From: Neoscytalidium dimidiatum
Lineage: Eukaryota > Ascomycota > Dothideomycetes > Botryosphaeriales > Botryosphaeriaceae
Length of the DNA: 64,000 bases
Direction of reading: 5' to 3'
Assembly (NCBI GenBank): GCA_037367355.1
Contig: CM074695.1
Coordinates: 868,001-932,000 of the forward strand
Shown here: piece after piece, positions 24,601 to 35,238 of the stretch
Layout of the letters: each line of letters opens with the position of its first letter
Numbering within the stretch: position 1 is the stretch's first letter
Made by a program: the position numbers and the translations under genes
The notes under the pieces: model-generated
What the model saw: the letters and a program-made list of their open reading frames with translations, nothing else
What the model was told of the DNA's origin: nothing
Database searches by the model: none

Positions 24601-25375
24601 TAGATGCTCTGTATTATGAGGTTCTCGAGTACAGCTTGTCCGAATTGGATCAAATGAAGAGTTTCAAGGTAACTTGGCTCCCGGATGGCATAGCTAAGGA
24701 AGAGCCGTACGACCTCCTCATTGCCAAAAATGGAACTATGGAGGACTTGATCAAGGGGTTGCAAAAGAAAGCTGGATTTGATGATGCAACTGCCGAGAAG
24801 GTCCGCCTTTTCGACGGATCCAGCTATCGCATCAAGCAAGAGATTCCGAGAGATAAGGGAGCGCTAAGCATCCACGAATTCGCAACTCTGTATGCGGAAA
24901 AGATTCCGGAGGATGAATCGACTATCGACCAGGAAGCGGGAGACAGTATTATTCCGTGCTTCCACTTCGACAAGGAACCGAGCAAGCCTCACGGCATTCC
25001 CTTCGTTTTCGTTGTCAAGGCAGTAAGTTTTGGCTTTTATGGGACAGCTTGGATAGATACTGACGCATTGGAAAGGGCGAGGCTTTCAAGGACACAAAGG
25101 AGAGGCTTTCTAAACGCACTAGCATCAAGGGCAAGCAGCTGGAAAAGATCAAATTTGCCATTGTCACGAATAACGGAGGCTACCCCAAGGCCGAATACCT
25201 TGAAGATGGTAAGAGACGTCAAACCGGGGATTTTGAGCTGGTACTGACTCTTCACGCAGACGATGTTCTTTCAGAAAAGCTGGCCAACCATCAGGAAGAT
25301 GTTTCCCTCGGTCTGGACCATGTCAACAAGTCGCGCTCAACCTGGGGCAAGGCAGACTCGATCTTCATCAAGTGA
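21679..25375 (+). CDS. UBP15: ubiquitin carboxyl-terminal hydrolase USP7/Ubp15
   Basis: Cysteine deubiquitinase of the USP7 class, nuclear or cytosolic. Exons are 21679-21687, 21801-23472, 23521-25022, 25076-25208 and 25260-25375, giving 1143 residues. Order: acidic N terminus, MATH/TRAF domain from about residue 50 (ADHPWRILFFPYGN to ITAYVRVIKDPTGVLWHNF), USP catalytic domain with Cys box NQGATCYLNSLLQSLY (Cys227) and His box SGDLNAGHYYAF (His469), linker FAEERAAFERKKKERE, then the ubiquitin-like domains typical of USP7 to the C-terminal IFIK. The first coding exon holds just Met-Asp-Gln. An upstream in-frame acceptor ending at 21740 would add 20 residues; the acceptor at 21800 is preferred because it leads straight into the acidic stretch. 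All introns other than the first are 48-53 bases. Confidence 0.96.
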
Positions 25376-25998
25376 TGATAGAGTTGCATTGTTCGCATGT
25401 TTCAGGATTCATTGCATAGGGCGCTGGATAATTTACGGCCAGGGATGGGTAGGTTAGGGCGGGGTGGCGATGACCTGGATTGTTTGCGGAACGACTTGAT
25501 TAGCGACACAGTTATCGAGGAGAAGCGGGGATGGAGAGGAATCCTCGTTGCGTGCATAGAGATGGCGTCCTTCCGTCTTCTTCTTGGCCTCCACTTCCCC
25601 GAGTTTTCATGGTTGCGCTGCTTCAGGATCTGTCATTGCGGATGCCTGCGAGAATTCATGTAGACTGCGGGCAATGGTATTTTTTTATCTTGGTTTGACC
25701 GAAGCACAAAAGTCCGGAGAGGTCTCGTGTGGAGTAGATTTGGAGCGTTTGAAATAGCCTAATTAGCTCAGAGGGACTCGGTTGCAAGGCCGTTTACATG
25801 TGCATCGCATTCATTCTCTGCGGTGGTGTGGTGGTGTCCAAGTGCCTGCAAGGTGGAGAGCACTGCCGGTGTTTAGCCGGGCGATCCCGTCCGGGGCGCG
25901 ATACTGACACCGACACCTGTCCGCCAGGAGCTTGCGAAGCTGGCACGGTCAACAGACGCCTTCCTTTCCCTCCCACCCACGATTCCGCCGCCGCAAAC
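25376..25998. other. intergenic between UBP15 and the p24 gene
   Basis: No gene recognised. A TAGCTCAGAGGG stretch near 25765 resembles a tRNA A box but has no tRNA fold around it (see rejected items). Confidence 0.6.
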
Positions 25999-26859
25999 AT
26001 GCACGTCGCGCTCTTCCTCTCGACCGCTGTTGCTTTCTTTGCCACGGCTGTGTCCTCAACGGCCCTCACGTACAAGCTCGCTGCCAACGAGAAGTCATGC
26101 TTCTTCGCCCACGTCAACCAGAAAGGTGCCAAGGTGGCCTTCTACTTTGCCGTACGTCCTCGAGCATCCCGATTGCCATTCTAAGGATTTCGGTCTCCAA
26201 TCCATATATAACCGTGCTCACCCAGAGGATGATGGCGGTGTAATTTTTGTATGAACGCATGCAAGAGCTAACAGCGAGCATCACTGCAGGTGCAATCTGG
26301 CGGTAGCTTTGACATTGACTATGAGGTCGTCGGTCCCAATGAGTACAGCATAATGGAGGGCGCGAAGGAGCGCCAGGGCGACTTCGTCTTCACGGCCAAC
26401 AACCCGGGAGAGTACCGCTTCTGCTTCAACAATGAGATGTCCACCTTCGCCGAGAAGATCATTGATTTTGAAATCGCGGTAAGGATAGCTCCTGCGAAAT
26501 ACACAATCCAGCATCAGGCCCAGCGAGACGGTTATGGACAACAGCTGACGAGCGGGCATGCACAGGTTGAGAACGAGGAGGCTAGAGCGAAGCTTCCGTC
26601 TAAGCAGGGCACGTCGCCAGAGCAGACATCTGTGCTAGAGGAGTCAATTTTGAAGCTGTCGTCGCAACTGTCAACCATCAACCGCAACCAGAAATACTTC
26701 CGTACTCGCGAGAATCGCAACTTCTTCACCGTCCGCAGCACCGAGCGCCGCATTTTCAACTTCAGCATCATCGAGAGTGCTATGATGGTGGTTATGGCTG
26801 GCCTGCAGGTCTTTATTGTGCGCTTCTTCTTCCAGGGCGCTAGGAAGGGTTATGTGTAA
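25999..26859 (+). CDS. p24/EMP24-GOLD cargo receptor (Erp3-like)
   Basis: Type I membrane protein of the p24 family, cycling between ER and Golgi in COPII/COPI vesicles. Exons are 25999-26151, 26290-26478 and 26566-26859, giving 211 residues. Signal peptide MHVALFLSTAVAFFATAVSS, then the GOLD domain beginning LTYKLAANEKSCFF, with the conserved disulfide pair CFF...YRFCFNNEMSTF. A coiled coil (ETSVLEE-like, SVLEESILKLSSQLSTINRNQ) leads to ENRNFFTVRSTERRIFNFS, a transmembrane helix and the tail RFFFQGARKGYV. The tail has an FF motif (COPII) but no KKxx. Intron 2 is 87 bases, a multiple of three and without stop, so its retention would insert 29 residues between GOLD and coiled coil; the spliced form restores FEIAVENEEARA, as in relatives. 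Confidence 0.93.
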
Positions 26860-27599
26860 ACGATTCTTATCCAGTCTGTTTCTACTATAAAAGTAGCGTT
26901 GATTTCGCGTCGGGGGGGAGGGACATGGACTCGGCGTTTCTGAGAGATCAGTGTGGGCGGTGTCTGTTGTATCATATACAAGAACAAAACATTGTACTGA
27001 ACTTAAATCAGTCAATATCTGGGCCTCCTCTTCTTTTGATGATTATCTCAGCATGTTGCGCAGGAGAGATCTAAGCTTAGTATCAGTCACGCTTTGTTCC
27101 GGACACGAGGCGTGCTATACATCTTCGTCGTAGGGCTGAGGGTTGAGCGAATATTTAGCGATAGAGCTTCCATAGTAGGAAGCGATTTGATATGACAATG
27201 AAGTTGTATGCTAGTCAGTTGACGAATGACTGTATTATGCTCGTGATTGACACAAATTCGTACCTTTTTGAGAACAAGATTCTAGAATCTTTTTGGGATG
27301 GGGGAATCACCCTGCGGCACGTGCAGCAAAGCTGACGACGTCACTCGTCCACAGCTACCAGTAACCTGCCCCTCCAGCGGCAGATGCCAACACATCCCTC
27401 AGGACATCACCCTGCCCGAGGAGTACGGGATTTGTGCAAGTACGGCTGGGACTGTTCTTTCTAAAAGGGCTGCATATAACCAGATGACTTCCGATCCGCA
27501 GCTATAGCAGAGGCGCCCCCGGCCCGTCTTTACCATCGTGAAACCACCGGCCAACCATCAAATCGCGCGGGACCAAGGATACAACAAACGCAATCCAAA
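26860..27599. other. intergenic between the p24 gene and the F-box-like gene
   Basis: No gene recognised. AT-rich first half; GC-rich promoter-like second half. Confidence 0.6.
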
Positions 27600-29002
27600 A
27601 TGTTCTCAGCCTTAGCGTCTGTATTGCATTCTCTCTGGCGAGAGATTACGGCCGAGCCCTATTCCACATCCTCACCCTTGGACCCTCCGTCCACCTCGCG
27701 CCGTCCCTCTCATCCCGCTTATTCACCCATAACCATGGAGTTTACCCCTACAGTATACGATGTACAGCATACGCGCCTCCTCCTCGTGCGAGGTCTTGGT
27801 CTGCCTGTCGAAATCGTCGACCTGATCATTGACGCCGCCCAGTACTGGCCCACCGTCATAGGCACCACCACTGCTGTCGGCACCGTCAGTTTACCTTCAA
27901 GCAGCTCTGGGATGGGCCGACGTAGAGACGCTCATGAGAGATCTGGTGGAAGTGGGGTTGTGAGAGCGAGCGATACGCACAGAAACAAAGCTGCGCAACT
28001 GGTCGTGGTAACCGGAGCAGTGCCGGGTGACGAGCGACTGGGCGGAAACGGGCCAGGATGGGAGGGATTGAGGAAAGTGAAGCTGAAAAGTGTGAGATGG
28101 TGGATTCGAAGTAGGGATCAGGGCTGGGTGAGCGAAGGGGTTGCGAGGAGAGGTAAGGCTCCTTTTTACTACGACTTCATTATCGGCTGGTCTTCTTGGT
28201 CTCTACTGCGGACGCAAATCGCCCAGTTCTATTGGACATCTAGACAGGTCCCTCTCAGACCCACCTAACTGTTCCGTCCGTGAATTTCCTGCAAATGGTT
28301 TCGAGTGTAACGAATCCCCAATCACTTAGCTCGTCACCCTTTGGGCTTTCAGATAACAGCCTGTTTCGCCTCTGCATATCCAACTGACCCTTTGCTTCTA
28401 GGAACGTATACCGGCTCTTCTTCTTGGTTTGATGCTTGCATTCTTCGACCCCTGCCCCCTTCCGCTCCGCGCCCACCACTCACTCCCGAGGTTGCCGCCC
28501 GCATCGAGCAGCTCATACAGCGGTCTGGTGCGCCTTCCTCTCCGGAGTCCTTCCCCATCTTCCTTGTTGGCAACCTCCTCTCTCAGGATCCCGAGGATGC
28601 CCGCGGCTTCCTCCGCTCTCTCGGCTGGGATTTTGTCGAGCGTGTGGAGCGCGTCGAGGTCGACGGCGAGGTCGGCGAACGTAGAGGAGTGCTTTGGAAG
28701 ATGCAGGCAAATTTGGTGGCGATAAGGGAGTATGGCGTGCACGAAGGCGAGTGGTGGAGGACTGGAGAGGCTGACGAAGGAGAGGGGCGGAGAAATGAGG
28801 GCAGTGGGGATGGGTTGGGTTTCGTGGATGCAATGAGGGCAGGGGATAGGGTAGGCGTCTGGGCACGGGCCATGGTAAGTTTGCCAATTGCCTCAGTATT
28901 GAACTAAGAGACCACACTGTGCTGATTTGAACCCTATGGTAGTTTCCTGGATGGGTGAACGATGTCGATGAGGTAAAGGTCGAGGTCAGGTATTCTGTCT
29001 GA
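27600..29002 (+). CDS. unrecognised conserved fungal protein with F-box-like N terminus
   Basis: Exons are 27600-28152, 28402-28874 and 28943-29002, giving 361 residues. The segment LGLPVEIVDLIIDAAQYWP (near residues 67-85) looks like the first helices of an F-box or a related LPxEI motif. Two strand-like blocks follow: KVKLKSVRWWIRSRDQGWV, joined over intron 1 to GTYTGSSSWFDACILRP, a pairing (SRDQGW then GTYTGS-WF) I recall from uncharacterised Pezizomycotina proteins. The rest contains IFLVGNLL, QANLVAIREYGVHEGEWW and ends FPGWVNDVDEVKVEVRYSV. The middle is Ser/Gly-rich and probably disordered. No membrane segment is visible. Ubiquitin-ligase adaptor function is possible but not shown. A later in-frame ATG at 27735 precedes the LPVEI segment and could be the start. 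Confidence 0.74.
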
Positions 29003-29592
29003 GCGAAGGAGACGGATTCCAAGTCCAACTGCTTGGAACCATGCAAATCCCAATCTTTTGGTACACACCAATCAGCCAATGTCCTGAATAGCAGCAGTTG
29101 ATATTGAACAACATGCTCGGAAATGGAGAGAATGGCTCAGGCGCTTACTGGCAGAGCAGCCTGCGGACAACTGACGAGAAACTTTGCACTAGGCATGATA
29201 CAGGATAAGACTCATGCTTGCTGATCTAGAGCTTGTGTGAGAGGTACGGACCAAGAAAAAGAAACTACTGGCTTGGGTTCAGGCTACTAATGAGCTCTTG
29301 TGAAGCTCCAGGAGTAGTATATGTGGAATGCGTCGGTCTGAACATTCTCATATTGGCTCAACACTCACATGTTCCAAAGAATATGATGCGTTGTCAATTG
29401 TATTGTCTCACAATGATTATTGAGAAATGAATGATAGAAGAGATTAAAGGATCAAAGGTATTTTCGGCTTTCCAAAGGATATGCCTATGATTAAAACCAG
29501 AGTCTTCATCCAAACCACGATTCAATGGCTTCCTTCCCCTTAACGCCAAGCAATGCCAAAATACTTCCTGCAATCAGCACATCATCTCCGCA
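29003..29592. other. intergenic between convergent F-box-like gene and CDC16
   Basis: AT-rich shared 3' region; no gene recognised. Confidence 0.6.
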
Positions 29593-31523
29593 TTATCCTT
29601 CATCTTCGTCAACGACCATACTATCAGCGGCAGCCTCCTGCATTGAATCTTCTATTTCTCGTATCCGCCGCCTCCGCTGATTGCGCCGCCGCACCTCCAC
29701 TTTGCTTCCTCGCAACCGTTTCTCGACCTCTTCTTCCTCGCTTTGCCCCATCAGATCTACACTCTCTACCGCTTCCAGAGCCCTGTTAAGCAAGTCTGTC
29801 GAAATCGGGTCTTGTGGACTGACAGCCAGTGCTTCGTGCAGCGCGAGCACTGCCTCCCATGCGCGGCCCATCTCGAGCAGGACGAGCCCCTTAGAGCAGA
29901 AAACGCCAGCATCCTTACCGCCTTGTCGTAGCACTTCGTCAAATGCAGCGAGAGCTTCGTTGTAATTCTGGGCGCGACGATGGGCGTGGCCAAGATTCGT
30001 GCGGCTCGCGAGAATCGATGGTGAGGCGGGCGCCAGAGAGAGTTGTTCTGAGAGTGTAAGAGCCAGAGTAAACATTTTGATCGCGAAAGGAAGATGATCC
30101 TGATGGTAGAAGACGACACCAAGCTCGTTGAGAAGAAGAGGGTCTGTTTTGCAGAGGCCATATGCAGTGTTCAGGTATTCATGAGCAAGAGAGAGGTTAT
30201 TTAGCTGAAGGTTTTGCATGCCCAGAAAGAGCTGCGGCAAATGAGTTCCTTGGAACAGCCGAGCGGCAGTGGAATATGCTGATATGGCTTGGTCGTGCTC
30301 CCCTTCAGCGGCAAAAGTGTGGGCAAACCCAATCCAGGCGGGGCCAAAGTGCGGATCCATCATTGAAGCTTTAGAGAAAAATCGGCGGGCGTCAGCTATC
30401 CGGCCAATGGTCAGATAGTAGACTCCAATAGCAAGCCAAGATGTCGGTTCCTCGGGATGCGTGTCGGCGAGGTTGTGCGAAAGTAGGAAAAGCTCATTCT
30501 TGCTGTTAAGCTCATGGAGGCAAGCAAGATGAACAGGCATTGTGGAGAAATTGTACTTATCCTTCTGGAGGATTGACGAGGTGAGAGAGAGGGCTTCGTT
30601 GAACCGACATTGGGTGAAGAGCTGTTCAGCCTTGGAGAGTAGAATGTCCGGATTACTAGCCAGGTTATAGTGGGTTGACAATGTCTCGACAGCAGCGGTG
30701 AATTCGTCCGGGTTCTTGTACTTCGATAAGCGGGTCATGTACAGCATCTTCGTGAACTCAGCGGCCTCCTGTGCAGATGAGGGATCACCGGCAGTGACAG
30801 TTTCGAAGTGAAGGGACTCGAGAAAGTGTAACTCTTCCTCAGGCGACATTAGTGAGTTCTTCATAAGCTGATCGAAGGCCTCGAAGCACTGAACGTCGAT
30901 GCGCACAGCATCCTTGTAGCACTCCTTTGCACGGTCGAAGGCATTCTGTTTGGCATAGCACACGCCGCGCAGGTAGCACATGCAAGCCTCAGCTTTAATA
31001 TTTGTAATATCCTCGCGCTCGCGTTCCTCGCTGCGGTCAACGCGGTCGCTCCTCAGTCCTTTCGTGTGATGCTGGCGAGCTGGCCCATTACGCGCATTGG
31101 CGTCGACGTGCTGCAGCTTCTTGCGAGCGCTATCGGGGGCAGCAATAAGGTGCACAGGATTCTTGTCGCCAAGTATATGCATAGCCTCGTCGAACTTGGA
31201 CTGTTTTATGGAGCAGTGGGCCAGTAAGTACCGGCATGACGGGTTGCTCTGCTGGGCGTCGGTCTTGGAAACGAAACGTGAGAGGATGCTCTGAGCGCGG
31301 GCATAGTTGCCGGTGGTGAAGTGCACTTGTGCAAGCCAAAATGCATCACGGTCATTGTCTGTAAAGGGCCGAGGTCAGCGCACTGAAAGCTCTGGGGTCT
31401 TGAGCGGAAGCAGCGGCGGGGCGTACTACTAATGGCGAGAAGCTTGTCGCCGATGAAGATGGCAGAGTCGTACTGGTGCTTGTTCAGGGCGTCCTGACGC
31501 CAGTCGCGCAGGAATTGCTCCAT
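29593..31523 (-). CDS. CDC16: anaphase-promoting complex subunit Cdc16/Cut9 (APC6)
   Basis: TPR scaffold subunit of the APC/C ubiquitin ligase controlling mitotic exit. Minus-strand exons are 31523-31427 and 31358-29593, giving 620 residues. The N terminus (EQFLRDWRQDALNKHQYDSAIFIGDKLL) and FWLAQVHFTTGNYARAQ are characteristic of Cdc16. Later TPRs include TSWLAIGVYYLTIGR, ARRFFSKASMMDPHFGPAWIGF, QAISAYSTAARLF and NELGVVFYHQ, then NLGHAHRRAQNYNEAL. The C-terminal tail is acidic and basic by turns and lies outside the repeats. Two in-frame donors exist for the intron, three bases apart (31430 or 31427), which change just one residue. The gene is divergent from YJU2. Confidence 0.92.
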
Positions 31524-32045
31524 ATGCGCGGGTGAGTTAGGAATTGTCGCGGAGCCATGGAGGGGAGCTCGCGCGAGCTGCGAGTTTGGTGTTTTGGAGA
31601 TCAACAAGCCCGCGCCAGCGCGACTGCCTGCGTGCTGCCACCGAGCCGCCTCGGCCCTACCCGACGCCGGCAATCCAGACGTAGGGCTGAGCTAAGACCA
31701 AAGCATCGCCGTCGCCGCAACACCACTCCGTATCTTCACTTCCGTCCTCCTACTGCGCCACTACGCGCGACCTTTCTACCTCGCAACCTTACCGCGACAC
31801 GACTCCGCATCCTCCACTGAACCGCCAGCTGCGATCCCGCGACCCTGCCTCAACCACCCTCCGCAATCGTCCCGCCGACCACCCTTACCAGCGACCGTAC
31901 TCCGCGACCTTACTACCGCAACCTTCTGCGCCACTTAGCACTACTCAGCTCCGTCCTGGTACACCTCACTTCTGGCTTCCTTCGTTGAATCCAGCCGTAC
32001 TGCTTTGGCACTTATCTCCTCCAGTCTTTACGGAGAACAGTCGCC
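31524..32045. promoter_or_regulatory. divergent promoter region between CDC16 and YJU2
   Basis: Pyrimidine-rich on the plus strand, with CGAC and CAACC motifs recurring. Holds an imperfect direct repeat listed separately. Confidence 0.55.
31765..31932 (+). repeat. imperfect direct repeat GCGACCTT...CCGCAACCTT
   Basis: Two related blocks, about 31765-31790 and 31902-31932. Each has GCGACCTT, a CTACC core and CGCAACCTT. They lie in the CDC16/YJU2 divergent promoter. Could be slippage remnants or paired protein sites. Confidence 0.5.
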
Positions 32046-33342
32046 ATGTCTGAGCGAAAGGTCCTGACTAAGTACTGTACGCTGCCCACACCTCCCGCCT
32101 TCCTTTGACCAGCGCTAACCCACCATTTTTGCAGATCCCCCGGACTTCGATCCAAGCAAGATCACGCGAACAAAGAAGCCCAAGGATGCTGGCCCCAAGG
32201 TTCAAACTGTCCGCCTCATGGCTCCATTTAGCATGAAGTGCACAGCTTGTGGCGAATACATTGTAAGCGGGCCGATCCCGAATACCTGAAACTCAAGGAG
32301 CTGACACGGGGAATTTCATTAGTACAAAGGGCGCAAATTCAACGCCAGGAAAGAGACTACAGACGAGACATACTAGTGAGCGGAAATTCTTCAACGCATA
32401 CTAAGACGAGTACAAAGGGTTTATACTAACCTAGAAATAGCGCGATCAAAATTTTTAGGTTCTACATCAGGTAAGCCACATACGGAAATCAGTCAGAGGC
32501 GCATCCACTCAAGAACTTCCGGTCGTCCTTTTGGGGTTAACCTGGTACCGGAAGCTGCACCTCAAAAGCAGGCAGATCATGCCTAATTTTACACGCCGGA
32601 TAGCCAGATTATGAAGTGGATAGGCCTCCGTGCACAAGAGCAAAACGGCTGACAGATTTAGGTGCACCCGCTGTAGCGCAGAGATTACGTTCAAGACCGA
32701 CCCAAGACACGTAAGTCAGCTGAGCCATTTTTCCGTTTGAAGCCTTCGGCAGAGAAAGCCGGATATGTCACAAGAGTTCAACTCAGGAGCATTATCGGAT
32801 AACGAAGCCATGCTAATTCCTTGTAGCTTGACTACGAATGCGAGCGCGGTGCGAAAAGAAATTTTGAGCCCTGGCGCGAGGAGAAACTTGCCCAAGAGAC
32901 CGATGAGGAGCGCTTGGATCGTCTGGAGCGCGAGGAGGCTGAGCGTGATGCCATGGCCGAATTGGAGACCAAGACATTGGATGCGAAGACAGAGATGGCC
33001 ATTGCAGATGCTCTAGATGAGATCCGTACTAGGAACGCAAGAATTGAACGAGGCGAATTTGCCGCCGAAGCCAGAGTGGAGAAGGACCCCCGGGACGCAG
33101 AGAGGGAAAGACAAGAAAAGGAAGATGAAGAGGCTGCCAGGCGCGCCTTCGAGACAGCTAATGGCGAACGCGTGCGTAGGTTGGATGAGACTGCTATTGC
33201 GGATGAGTCGGTCACTGCGTCTATATCGTCTGCTGCAGCTGACGCCGCTGCCATGCCTCCTCCGTCATTCAAGAGAACTGTCAAAAAGAAGAAAGATCTC
33301 AGCGCCGCGCTAGGCATCAAGAAGAAATCGCCATTGGTTTAA
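32046..33342 (+). CDS. YJU2: pre-mRNA splicing factor Yju2/Cwc16 (CCDC94)
   Basis: Step-one splicing factor associated with the Prp19/NTC spliceosome complex. Exons are 32046-32076, 32135-32262, 32323-32375, 32441-32470, 32662-32710 and 32827-33342, giving 268 residues. [20 protein letters not shown] is the family N terminus. The zinc-binding fold uses [21 protein letters not shown] and, after [28 protein letters not shown], i.e. two CxxC pairs. [15 protein letters not shown] follows, then a long acidic coiled coil ([18 protein letters not shown]) and a basic tail [10 protein letters not shown]. It has five introns, the highest density in the window, including a 30-base exon. All joins are in phase and restore the family sequence. 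Confidence 0.94.
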
Positions 33343-34827
33343 GTCTGATATGGTCTATTGCGGAATTTTGTACCAAGGGCATATTTGACGATGGCGTTAA
33401 AAGAGGCGTCCAAGGGACTTCAATAGGAAGTTGACACTACGGGTATTTTTTGGGGTATGCGGCTCATTTCAGCCATCTATTTTACTCGCTTAATATAAGC
33501 CTTTCTGACTCTTTTAGAGCTCACCTACGGCTTGGCCGGCTCTTGAACCATCATATTCCGCAGTATCACTCGATGATGGTGGTGAGCGCCGCTTTTCAAT
33601 GCGTGAAAACAAGAGGTAATCGTTCGTAGGTGTCCTAGATATTTCCATGGAGAGACACTGCAGCAGTGACTGGTAAGCTCTTTCTTTCGATCAACGCCCC
33701 GCACATGTCAGTCCAGTATATCTATTGGACATCTCTGAAGGGAAGACCTCTCTTTTCGATACCAGATGGCCAAACCAATCGGGAGCCATCCTTGTTGTCA
33801 GACGATTCAATGTTCTTGGCACATAATAAAGTTGAAACGCTTGAACCAGTGGCAAGCGAGTGGTTTGCTTAGTGCGAATCGATACAATATTTACCTGTCA
33901 GCCATTTCAGTAAACCCGTCTCGGACTATGTGTCGCGACAGTTTCCGCTAAGCGCATATTTGATAATCTGAAGTCGCAAGTGGTCTGGGATAGTGGGCTA
34001 TATCCAGGCATACGCATGCTCATGATTGGATTTCAGGGTGCCTGATTGATTCGTTCATGGTATTGGAATATGATAATGCTCAGGCGGCGACAGGCAAAAT
34101 TCCAACAAAGATTTCTTCTTGGCAGGAAAGAAGAGAACAGTCAAGCGGGTCGCGAATATTGTTGAGGAAGCCTCCAGAACATACTTGGTCAAGTGGAATC
34201 TTAGCACTAACGCAAGTTTTAAGACACCTAATTATTCGAGGAGCTCCTGGGACGGATAGATGAGCAAGCCCTTGCTAACAGAGCCGTTGATATTCAGCTT
34301 CTAGCTTCCTGGGATTTCTCGCATGCTCGCTAGGTGCCCGCGAAAATGATCCGAGACGCGATCAGTCGCAATAGCGAAACTGCGGCTAGTTCACCGTTGT
34401 GGGATACGGGGTTGCTTTTCTGTTTCAGCGCAGTAGCCTGGGAGGTATACTTGAGTGCCCTGTGTCTCTGAACTCACGCGTAAACCTTCCACCTCGCTTT
34501 CGAAGTCCAATAGGGGCATTGAGCCGCCCGAACTATGCCTAAACAGGTACGCACAATCTGAAAAATAGCTTTGTTATGCTTGGCACTGGCAGGATGAATC
34601 CCCTCTCTGTTCCTTGGCTACTTCACTTCCAGTTTGACACTCAAACGCGGTTGGTAGGAATTGTAAGATGCAAGCCTGAACATTTTCTGCGCTAATGCGC
34701 CTAGATCATACGTATAAGATACTGAACCTCTAGATATGTCCTGCTTGAAGGTATCACCATAGCCATTTCCATCACTACAAGTCCCTCTCCAAATTTGTTG
34801 GCCAGTGAGGCCAAGATTTAGTCAAAA
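33343..34827. other. gene-poor AT-richer stretch
   Basis: No gene recognised. ORFs are short, without family motifs or believable splicing. No transposase or reverse-transcriptase motif is visible in the six frames. Confidence 0.55.
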
Positions 34828-35238
34828 ATGCATTCCTCGAGCACTATTCCTGTAATTCTCAATGTGCTCGCCATGAGCCAGGTCATCTTCGGCGCTGCCA
34901 TAAACAAGCGTGTACGTACTTCTTCATCTGTTTGCAATTTTTGTGCTAAACAAAGTCAGCAATCGGACTCGAACATTGCGGACGCCATCGCCGAGATCTC
35001 ATCGACCTTCGAAGCAGGCGATCTGAACGCCGAGAACTGCCAGAGCAATGATCTGTCGATTGGCCAGCAATCGCAGTGCATTCGGGCTGGGTTCCTGGAT
35101 GACCCGTCTTTCAAAACGAAGAGGCAGTCATCAGGTAGCAACGAGCTGAACGCCGAGAACTGCAACAGGCAAGACTTATCTTTCGGACAGCAGAATCAGT
35201 GCATCCGGGCCGGCCTTTTAGACGATCCGAGCCAGTAA
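34828..35238 (+). CDS. small secreted protein with two Kex2-delimited cysteine-paired repeats
   Basis: I do not recognise the family. Exons 34828-34911 and 34960-35238 give 120 residues; the 48-base intron (GTACGT, GCTAAAC branch, CAG) is in frame and stopless, so the unspliced ORF is 136 residues. A signal peptide (residues 1-24) ends at FGAA, followed by INKR, a Kex2-type dibasic site (27-28). A second KR lies at 82-83. Splicing makes both sites read KRQS. Each side carries one copy of LNAENCxxxDLSxGQQxQC IRAGxLDDPS (residues 50-78 and 91-119), 23 of 29 positions identical, with Cys pairs 55/68 and 96/109 at equal spacing. No GPI signal or membrane segment. Candidate processed peptide precursor or secreted effector; function unknown. 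Whether it is expressed is also unknown. Confidence 0.66.
   Translation: MHSSSTIPVILNVLAMSQVIFGAAINKRVRTSSSVCNFCAKQSQQSDSNIADAIAEISSTFEAGDLNAENCQSNDLSIGQQSQCIRAGFLDDPSFKTKRQSSGSNELNAENCNRQDLSFGQQNQCIRAGLLDDPSQ
34912..34959 (+). other. in-frame 48-base intron of the repeat protein
   Basis: GTACGT donor, GCTAAAC branch-like site and CAG acceptor. Length is divisible by three with no stop; retention would insert 16 residues containing a CxxC motif just after the first dibasic site. Confidence 0.7.
35023..35232 (+). repeat. internal coding duplication of the small secreted protein
   Basis: Copies at 35023-35109 and 35146-35232, 87 bases each, separated by a linker with the second KR. The first 18 bases are identical; after that many differences fall in synonymous positions while the protein is kept. 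Confidence 0.85.

Noticed and set aside
25755..25830. Possible tRNA (TAGCTCAGAGGG resembles an A box)
   Set aside because: No matching acceptor stem and no GTTCGANNC T loop at the right distance.
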